Below are positions 17,282 through 22,346 of a stretch of DNA of 22,346 nt, piece by piece. The notes below the pieces were generated by a model. That model saw only the letters and a list, made by a program, of their open reading frames with translations. It searched no databases and had not been told where the DNA came from. Made by a program: the position numbers and the translations under genes. How positions within the stretch are numbered: position 1 is the first letter of the stretch; every line of letters starts with the position of its first letter. The stretch covers positions 1 through 22,346 of the forward strand of contig DIUS01000011.1 of the NCBI GenBank assembly GCA_002423075.1. Reading direction: 5' to 3'. This DNA comes from Microbacteriaceae bacterium UBA6152. GTDB lineage: Bacteria; Actinomycetota; Actinomycetes; Actinomycetales; Microbacteriaceae.

Positions 17282-17342
17282 CACTTCAACGGATGCGGAA
17301 CTTCGTGAGTCGTGTTCGCGTACTTCCGCATCCGTTGAAGTG
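17282..17342. repeat. Perfect 19-bp inverted repeat with 23-nt loop upstream of fbiC
   Basis: CACTTCAACGGATGCGGAA (17282-17300) is exactly inverted at 17324-17342, with a 23-nt spacer. There is no T-run on either side, so a standard intrinsic terminator is unlikely. It ends 55 nt before the fbiC start. Possible readings: remnant of a small mobile element, transcript-stabilising hairpin, or extended operator. The stem is less GC-rich than surrounding genes. Confidence 0.85.
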
Positions 17343-17382
17343 TCTGGAGCAACATGCTCAGGGGACACGAGCACGCCGGGCG

Positions 17383-17388
17383 TAGGCT
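17383..17388 (+). promoter_or_regulatory. Putative -10 element of fbiC
   Basis: TAGGCT fits TAnnnT and lies 9 nt before the GTG start at 17398. No Shine-Dalgarno is visible, so leaderless or near-leaderless transcription is suggested. No good -35 was found. Confidence 0.4.
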
Positions 17389-17397
17389 GAGCGCACT

Positions 17398-20073
17398 GTG
17401 ACTGCGTTCGACTTCACTCCCACGGCATCCGCTCTGTCGCGCGCGCTCAAGCGAGCTGAGAGCGGTGTGACGCTCGACGCGACCGAGGCCGAAACCCTGC
17501 TGCACTGCCGTGGAGACGACCTCGACCGGCTGCTCGCCGTCGCCGGCCGCGTTCGGGATGCGGGGCTCGAGAAGGCCGGTCGCCCCGGCGTCATCACGTA
17601 CTCACGCAAGGTGTTCATCCCGCTCACGCACCTGTGCCGCGACCGCTGCCACTACTGCGTGTTCGTGCAAACCCCCAACCAGCTCTCGGCCCAGGGCAAG
17701 GCACCCTTCCTCTCCCCCGACGAGGTGCTCGAGATCGCGTGTCAGGGCGCCGCGCTCGGCTGTAAAGAGGCCCTCTTCACGCTCGGCGACCGGCCCGAAG
17801 AGCGCTGGCCCGCCGCTCGAGAGTGGCTCGACGCCCACGGATACGACTCGACGATCGACTACCTGCGCAGCGTCGCCATTCTCGTGCTCGAAGAGACCGG
17901 ACTGCTGCCGCACCTCAACCCCGGCGTCATGACCTGGCAAGAGCTGCAGCGGCTCAAGCCCGTCGCGCCGAGCATGGGCATGATGCTCGAGACGACGAGC
18001 AGGCGCCTGTTCGAGACGCGCGGGCTCGCCCACTTCGGCAGCCCCGACAAAGACCCCGAGTTGCGCCTGCGCGTGCTCGAAGACGCAGGGCGCAGCGCCA
18101 TACCCTTCACGACCGGACTGCTGCTCGGCATCGGCGAGACCTACGCCGAGCGGGTCGACGGCATGTTTGCCATCCGTGCGACGTCGAGGCGGCACGGTCA
18201 CGTGCAAGAAGTGATCATCCAGAACTTCCGCGCGAAGCCGCGCACCGCCATGCGCGCTGCCGACGACCTTGAGCTGCAGGAGTACATCGCCGCCGTCGCC
18301 GTCAGCCGCCTCGTGCTCGGGCCGAGCGCCCGCGTGCAGGCACCACCGAACCTCACCGACGCCGAAGAGCTGCAGCTGCTCGTGCGCGCGGGCATCGACG
18401 ATTGGGGCGGAGTCAGCCCGCTCACCCCCGACCATGTGAACCCCGAGCGACCCTGGCCGCAGATCGACGAGCTCGCACGGCTCACCGCCGAGGCCGGCTT
18501 CACCCTTCGCGAGCGCCTCACCGCGCACCCGCACTACGTGCGCGCCGAAGAGCCCTGGCTTGACCCGCGCATCGTGCCGCACGTGCGCGCGCTCGCCGCC
18601 CCCGACGGGCTCGCCGACGAGACCGCCGTGCTGCGGGGAATCCCGTGGCAAGAGCCCGACCCCGATTGGGCGACGCGCGAGGGCACCGGCCGCACCGACC
18701 TGCACGTCGAGATCGACACCGTCGGGCGAGCGACCGAGACCCGCGGCGACTTCGACGACGTCTACGGCGACTGGGCCGAGCTGCGCGAGTCGACCGCCTC
18801 GGCCCGCGAGCCGCGCGGCGGTGACGCGAGCCGGCTGACTCGGGACGCGGCGAGCTCAGAGCGAGCATCCGTCGCCGTCAGCACCGGCGTGCGCGCGGTG
18901 CTGCGACGCGCTGAGGATGACCCCGCCGGCTTGAGCGACGACGACTACCTGACCCTGCTCTCGGCCGACGGCGCCGACCTCGACGCGCTCGCGCACCTCG
19001 CCGACCGCGTGCGACACGACACCGTGGGCGACTCGGTCGGCTACGTCGTGAACCGCAACATCAACTTCACCAACGTCTGCTACACCGGTTGCCGATTCTG
19101 CGCCTTCGCTCAGCGGCGCACCGACGCCGACGCCTTCACACTCTCGATGCAGCAGGTCGGCGATCGGGTCGACGAGGCATGGGCGCTCGGGGCGACCGAG
19201 ATTTGCATGCAGGGCGGAATCCACCCCGACCTTCCCGGCACCGCCTATTTCGATCTCGCGCGCGAGGTCAAGAAGCGCCAGCCCGAGATGCACCTGCACG
19301 CCTTCAGCCCCATGGAGATCGTGAACGGAGCATCGCGCACCGGGTTGTCGTTCGCCGAGTTCTTGACGGCCGCGAAAGAGGCTGGGCTCGACTCGATTCC
19401 GGGCACAGCCGCTGAGATTCTCGACGACGAGGTGCGGTGGGTGCTCACCAAGGGCAAACTACCGGCCGCCGAGTGGATCGAGATCGTCAGCACTGCGCAC
19501 CACCTCGGCATTCGCTCGTCGAGCACGATGATGTACGGGCACGTGGATGCGCCGCACCACTGGGTCGCCCACCTGCGCACCCTCGCGCGGGTGCAAGACA
19601 ACACCGGAGGCTTCACCGAGTTTGTACTGCTGCCCTTCGTGCACGCGAACTCGCCCGTCTACCTCGCGGGTGTGGCGAGGCCCGGCCCGACGCCGCAGCA
19701 GAACCGTGCGGTGCACGCCGTCGCGCGCCTCCTGCTGCACGGCCGCATCGACCACATTCAGACCTCGTGGGTCAAGCTCACCGACGACGGCACCCGTCTC
19801 ATGCTGCAGGGTGGTGCCGATGACGTGGGCGGCACCCTCATGGAAGAGACCATCAGCCGCATGGCCGGCGCCGACAACGGGTCGGAGAAGACGGTCGCCG
19901 AGCTCGAGGCGATGGCCGCGTCGATCGGGCGCGTCGCGCGCCAGCGCACGACGACCTACGGCTCGCCGAGCCCCGAGCGCGTCGCGGTCGCCCAGGCACA
20001 TCGCGAGCAGGGCTACGCGGCGACAGGTCGTCGACTCGCCCTGACGATCGCCGACGTGCGCGACGGCGCGTAG
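17398..20073 (+). CDS. fbiC: FbiC, fused CofG-CofH 7,8-didemethyl-8-hydroxy-5-deazariboflavin (Fo) synthase
   Basis: The 891-residue product begins at GTG and has two radical SAM halves. The first (CofG-like, about 1-440) has the cluster motif Cys80-x3-Cys84-x2-Cys87 in [13 protein letters not shown]. The second (CofH-like, about 490-891) has Cys561-x3-Cys565-x2-Cys568 in [11 protein letters not shown], followed by [12 protein letters not shown] and [15 protein letters not shown] linker (about 445-490, [19 protein letters not shown]) separates them. CofH joins tyrosine to the ribityl-aminouracil precursor and CofG cyclises it to Fo, the deazaflavin core of F420. Fusion is the usual actinobacterial arrangement. 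It ends 6 nt before the convergent cofC gene. Confidence 0.97.
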   Translation: MTAFDFTPTASALSRALKRAESGVTLDATEAETLLHCRGDDLDRLLAVAGRVRDAGLEKAGRPGVITYSRKVFIPLTHLCRDRCHYCVFVQTPNQLSAQGKAPFLSPDEVLEIACQGAALGCKEALFTLGDRPEERWPAAREWLDAHGYDSTIDYLRSVAILVLEETGLLPHLNPGVMTWQELQRLKPVAPSMGMMLETTSRRLFETRGLAHFGSPDKDPELRLRVLEDAGRSAIPFTTGLLLGIGETYAERVDGMFAIRATSRRHGHVQEVIIQNFRAKPRTAMRAADDLELQEYIAAVAVSRLVLGPSARVQAPPNLTDAEELQLLVRAGIDDWGGVSPLTPDHVNPERPWPQIDELARLTAEAGFTLRERLTAHPHYVRAEEPWLDPRIVPHVRALAAPDGLADETAVLRGIPWQEPDPDWATREGTGRTDLHVEIDTVGRATETRGDFDDVYGDWAELRESTASAREPRGGDASRLTRDAASSERASVAVSTGVRAVLRRAEDDPAGLSDDDYLTLLSADGADLDALAHLADRVRHDTVGDSVGYVVNRNINFTNVCYTGCRFCAFAQRRTDADAFTLSMQQVGDRVDEAWALGATEICMQGGIHPDLPGTAYFDLAREVKKRQPEMHLHAFSPMEIVNGASRTGLSFAEFLTAAKEAGLDSIPGTAAEILDDEVRWVLTKGKLPAAEWIEIVSTAHHLGIRSSSTMMYGHVDAPHHWVAHLRTLARVQDNTGGFTEFVLLPFVHANSPVYLAGVARPGPTPQQNRAVHAVARLLLHGRIDHIQTSWVKLTDDGTRLMLQGGADDVGGTLMEETISRMAGADNGSEKTVAELEAMAASIGRVARQRTTTYGSPSPERVAVAQAHREQGYAATGRRLALTIADVRDGA

Positions 20074-20079
20074 AGCGAC

Positions 20080-20700
20080 CTAGAGCAGGGCTCGCGTGCG
20101 GGAGCCGAGCACCACGACCCCTTCAGCGTCGAGCTGCACCAGCTCGTCGAGCTGCGCCAGCGTGTCGACGTCGCGACGCAGGCCCGACGTCTGCACGACT
20201 TCGAGTTCGGCGTAACCGCTGCGGCCGTGCTGCTCGGCTGAGTCGTCGCCGAACCGCAGCGAGTGCGGTAACCCCTCTTGCGCGACGACTAGGGTGGTGC
20301 CGGCCCCATCGGCGTCGGGCACGAACGCCCAGTGGTGCTCGCTCGCGCCGAGCAGGGCCGCATCGAGGTCGGCGGGCTGCAGGGCCGGCAGGTCGCCGAG
20401 CAGCACGGCCGTGGGCAGCGCGTCGGCGCAGCGAGCGAGCCCTTCGCTGATCGCGACGAGAAGGCCAAAGCCCGGGTCGGTCACGACCTGCACTCCCTCG
20501 ACGGGCTCGGCGAGCGATCCGACGACGAACAGCTCGCCGACGCTCGGCGACCGGCGCGCGGCCTCGACCGTGTCGAGCGCGATCGCCGCGGCCAGCGCGA
20601 CTCGACGCTCTTGCGCTTCAGGCGAGGTGTCGACGGCGAGCCGCACCTTGGCACTGAGAGCCGGACGCACCGGGATCACGAGCGAGGTGCGAACAGACAT
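20080..20700 (-). CDS. cofC: CofC/FbiD family guanylyltransferase, F420 biosynthesis
   Basis: The 206-residue product starts at ATG 20700; the frame is open farther upstream but overlaps the transglutaminase gene in another frame. It has the CofC/FbiD motifs IPVRPALSAKVRL (with Lys18), a TDPGFGLLVAISEGL segment, LLGDLPALQPADL and FVPDADGAGTTLV. The family activates phosphoenolpyruvate (FbiD) or 2-phospholactate with GTP and supplies the product to CofD. It begins 10 nt after the stop of the TgpA-like gene and has no Shine-Dalgarno, so it is probably translated by re-initiation as part of that operon. That separates its expression from the cofD-fbiC side although the three enzymes act in one pathway. 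Confidence 0.92.
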   Translation of the reverse strand: MSVRTSLVIPVRPALSAKVRLAVDTSPEAQERRVALAAAIALDTVEAARRSPSVGELFVVGSLAEPVEGVQVVTDPGFGLLVAISEGLARCADALPTAVLLGDLPALQPADLDAALLGASEHHWAFVPDADGAGTTLVVAQEGLPHSLRFGDDSAEQHGRSGYAELEVVQTSGLRRDVDTLAQLDELVQLDAEGVVVLGSRTRALL

Positions 20701-20710
20701 GAGGATGAGC

Positions 20711-22346
20711 CTAGTTGTCGGGTGAGCCGGCCAACGAGACTGATTCGACCGTGAACCGCTCGTCGCGCGCAGTGCGGTCGAGCAACGACACGGGCGCGAG
20801 GCGCGCGACCGCGCGGGCCCACCAGGGTGCCGAGCGGCGCAGGGAGCGCAACACCTGGGTCGTGGAGCCGGGAGTTGTCGCTGGCAACGCCCCGCCGGCG
20901 AACGCCCGCCGCTCGAGCGCGTGACGCACGGCGTTGAGCTGCGCGACTTCGCCGGTCGACCACTCCGACGACCACGACTCGGCGAGTTGGCGCGGCGTCT
21001 GCTCGGGCTCGGCGGGCAGCCCCAGATCGCGCGCCGTGTCGCGCGCTTCGCGCCAGTGCTCGAGAGGATCCGGCGAGCGCAGCCGTGCCGAACGACGCAC
21101 CACTCGCCAGACCGCGGGGGCGAGCACGAGAGCGACGAGCAGTGCGGTGAGGGCCGCGGCGAGAGCGCGAGCATCCGCACCGCCGTCGAGCACGCCGGGC
21201 ACGCCTGAGCCGTCGGCCGACCCGTCATTGCCGCCGTCGATGAGTCCGCCCGCGTCGGGTGCGTCGGTCGGGCCGGTGACGCGGTCGACCGGGTCGGTCT
21301 CGGTATCCGTGCCGGGCGCGGGCGCATCGGGCTCCGCGTCGATCGGCTCGCCCGTCTCGGGATCGATCTCGGGCACCTCGTCAGGAGCCGGCACGTCGGC
21401 AGAGGCGTACTCGGGCACCGCGCCGCGCGACGGCGTCGGCTCGAAGCGCATCCAGCCGATGCCGTCGAAGTGCAGCTCGGGCCAGGCGTGCAAGTCATCG
21501 GTGCTCACGATGTACTCGCTCGGGGCGTCGGGGTTGCGCTCGCCGGGCAAGAAGCCGACCGCGATGCGCGCGGGAATGCCGAGAGTGCGTGCCATGAGGG
21601 TCATGGCCGCGGCATAGTGCACGCAGTACCCCGCGCGAGCCTCGAGAAAGACGGCGACGATGTCGGCGCTCGTGCCGTCGTAGCCGAACTCGACGGGCGC
21701 CGACTCAGAGTAGACGAAGTCGCCCTGCGTGAAATACCGCTGCAGCGCGAGTGCGTCGTCGTAGGCCGAGTCGCCTGGCGCCGCATCTGCCACCCGCTGC
21801 GCCGTGAGGGCGATAATCGGGTCGATGCCGTCGGGCAGGGCCCGGTAGGGCTCGAGCCTGGGCGCCGCCACGTGGGCGGCGCCCAGCTGCTCAGGGGTCG
21901 GCTGGGCGATCAGGCTGTCGACCTCGTACACGCCCTCGCGCACGGTGCCCTCGGCTGTGCTGAGCGTCACGCCCGCCTCGTCGACGCGCCAGTCGCCCGC
22001 GAGTCCGGTGACGCGTTCGGGCGCGCTCGGCAAGGGCAGCCACCGCGTGCGCACATTCTCGAGCTGGATGCGGGTCGACACCGAGGTGGTCGCGACCGCC
22101 GCACCGAGCCACGCGGGCGGTCCGATCACGTCAGGCTGCACCTGCTCGCCCGCGACGACCGGCTGCACCGATTCAGCGGTGAACTCTGCGAGGTGCGAGA
22201 GCGTCAGGTAGAGGCCTCCGTCGGCGTCCGTGCTGTAGCGCAGCGCGGTGACCGGAGTAGTGCGCCGCAGATCGTCGCCGAGCTCGAGCACGGGGTTGAT
22301 GCCCGCGACGAGGCCCGCGACTCCCCCGCCGGGCAGAGCGGCGCCC
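20711..22346 (-). CDS. DUF3488/transglutaminase-like membrane protein (TgpA-like), partial at right edge
   Basis: The minus-strand frame is open to the last base of the window, so the N-terminal part (normally a bundle of membrane segments) is missing; about 545 residues are visible. It begins with VAGINPVLELGDDLRRTTPV, the end of the DUF3488 region, and contains an extracytoplasmic transglutaminase domain with Cys in ARAGYCVHYAAAMTLMAR, His in DLHAWPEL and the conserved GWMRFEPTP. A long acidic Pro/Asp/Glu linker follows, then one membrane segment (ALTALLVALVLAPAVWRVV) and a C-terminal DUF4129-like tail (DPLEHWREARDTARDLGLPA). Family members act on cell-surface proteins or peptidoglycan-linked peptides; substrates are unknown. 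It is co-directional and tightly spaced with cofC. Confidence 0.92.
   Translation of the reverse strand, partial: GAALPGGGVAGLVAGINPVLELGDDLRRTTPVTALRYSTDADGGLYLTLSHLAEFTAESVQPVVAGEQVQPDVIGPPAWLGAAVATTSVSTRIQLENVRTRWLPLPSAPERVTGLAGDWRVDEAGVTLSTAEGTVREGVYEVDSLIAQPTPEQLGAAHVAAPRLEPYRALPDGIDPIIALTAQRVADAAPGDSAYDDALALQRYFTQGDFVYSESAPVEFGYDGTSADIVAVFLEARAGYCVHYAAAMTLMARTLGIPARIAVGFLPGERNPDAPSEYIVSTDDLHAWPELHFDGIGWMRFEPTPSRGAVPEYASADVPAPDEVPEIDPETGEPIDAEPDAPAPGTDTETDPVDRVTGPTDAPDAGGLIDGGNDGSADGSGVPGVLDGGADARALAAALTALLVALVLAPAVWRVVRRSARLRSPDPLEHWREARDTARDLGLPAEPEQTPRQLAESWSSEWSTGEVAQLNAVRHALERRAFAGGALPATTPGSTTQVLRSLRRSAPWWARAVARLAPVSLLDRTARDERFTVESVSLAGSPDN

Noticed and set aside
17245..17342. CRISPR-like array
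   Set aside because: The repeats are a simple hexamer tandem and one inverted pair; there are no regularly spaced direct repeats or cas genes.

Overview
The window is high-GC, densely packed actinobacterial DNA. The gene content points to a Gram-positive, F420-producing actinobacterium, most likely of the family Microbacteriaceae. The pointers are the DUF177-rpmF-rnc-mutM order, a fused FbiC, a CofC/FbiD-type protein, DUF3488/transglutaminase proteins and TAnnnT promoters close to start codons. The family assignment is inferred from gene style, not from a marker gene.

Left part (1-6987, all minus strand): a housekeeping block DUF177/YceD - rpmF (L32) - rnc (RNase III) - mutM (Fpg). It runs on, through a 4-nt overlap, into a LuxR-type regulator with two tandem C-terminal HTH domains, then an acidic lipoprotein, then a large membrane-anchored surface protein with a LysM-like segment that leaves the window at base 1.

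Middle (7113-15708, minus strand): a long catabolic and uptake operon. In transcription order it encodes a nitrilase-family beta-ureidopropionase-like amidase, a dihydropyrimidinase/hydantoinase, a luciferase-like (LLM) oxidoreductase of the F420/Mer-like type, a complete NMT1/THI5-type ABC importer (permease, ATPase, second permease, lipoprotein binding protein) and a class III aminotransferase. Together these match reductive pyrimidine degradation: uptake, ring reduction, ring opening, decarbamoylation to beta-alanine, and transamination. No classical dihydropyrimidine dehydrogenase is present; the LLM enzyme sits where the ring-reducing step would be expected.

Right part (15887-22346): F420 cofactor biosynthesis. 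cofD (divergent from the catabolic operon) and fbiC are on the plus strand. cofC is on the minus strand, convergent with fbiC and placed 10 nt behind a transglutaminase/DUF3488 (TgpA-like) gene that runs off the right edge. Between cofD and fbiC lies a 482-bp non-housekeeping patch with a truncated AbiEi-type antitoxin gene remnant, a 14-bp palindrome, a hexamer tandem repeat and a perfect 19-bp inverted repeat. cofE/fbiB is not in the window.

The most interesting reading is that F420 synthesis and a putative F420-dependent pyrimidine-ring reductase operon sit back to back, suggesting an F420H2-driven variant of the reductive uracil/hydantoin pathway. This is a hypothesis from gene content and context only. 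No rRNA, tRNA, CRISPR array or intact mobile element was seen.
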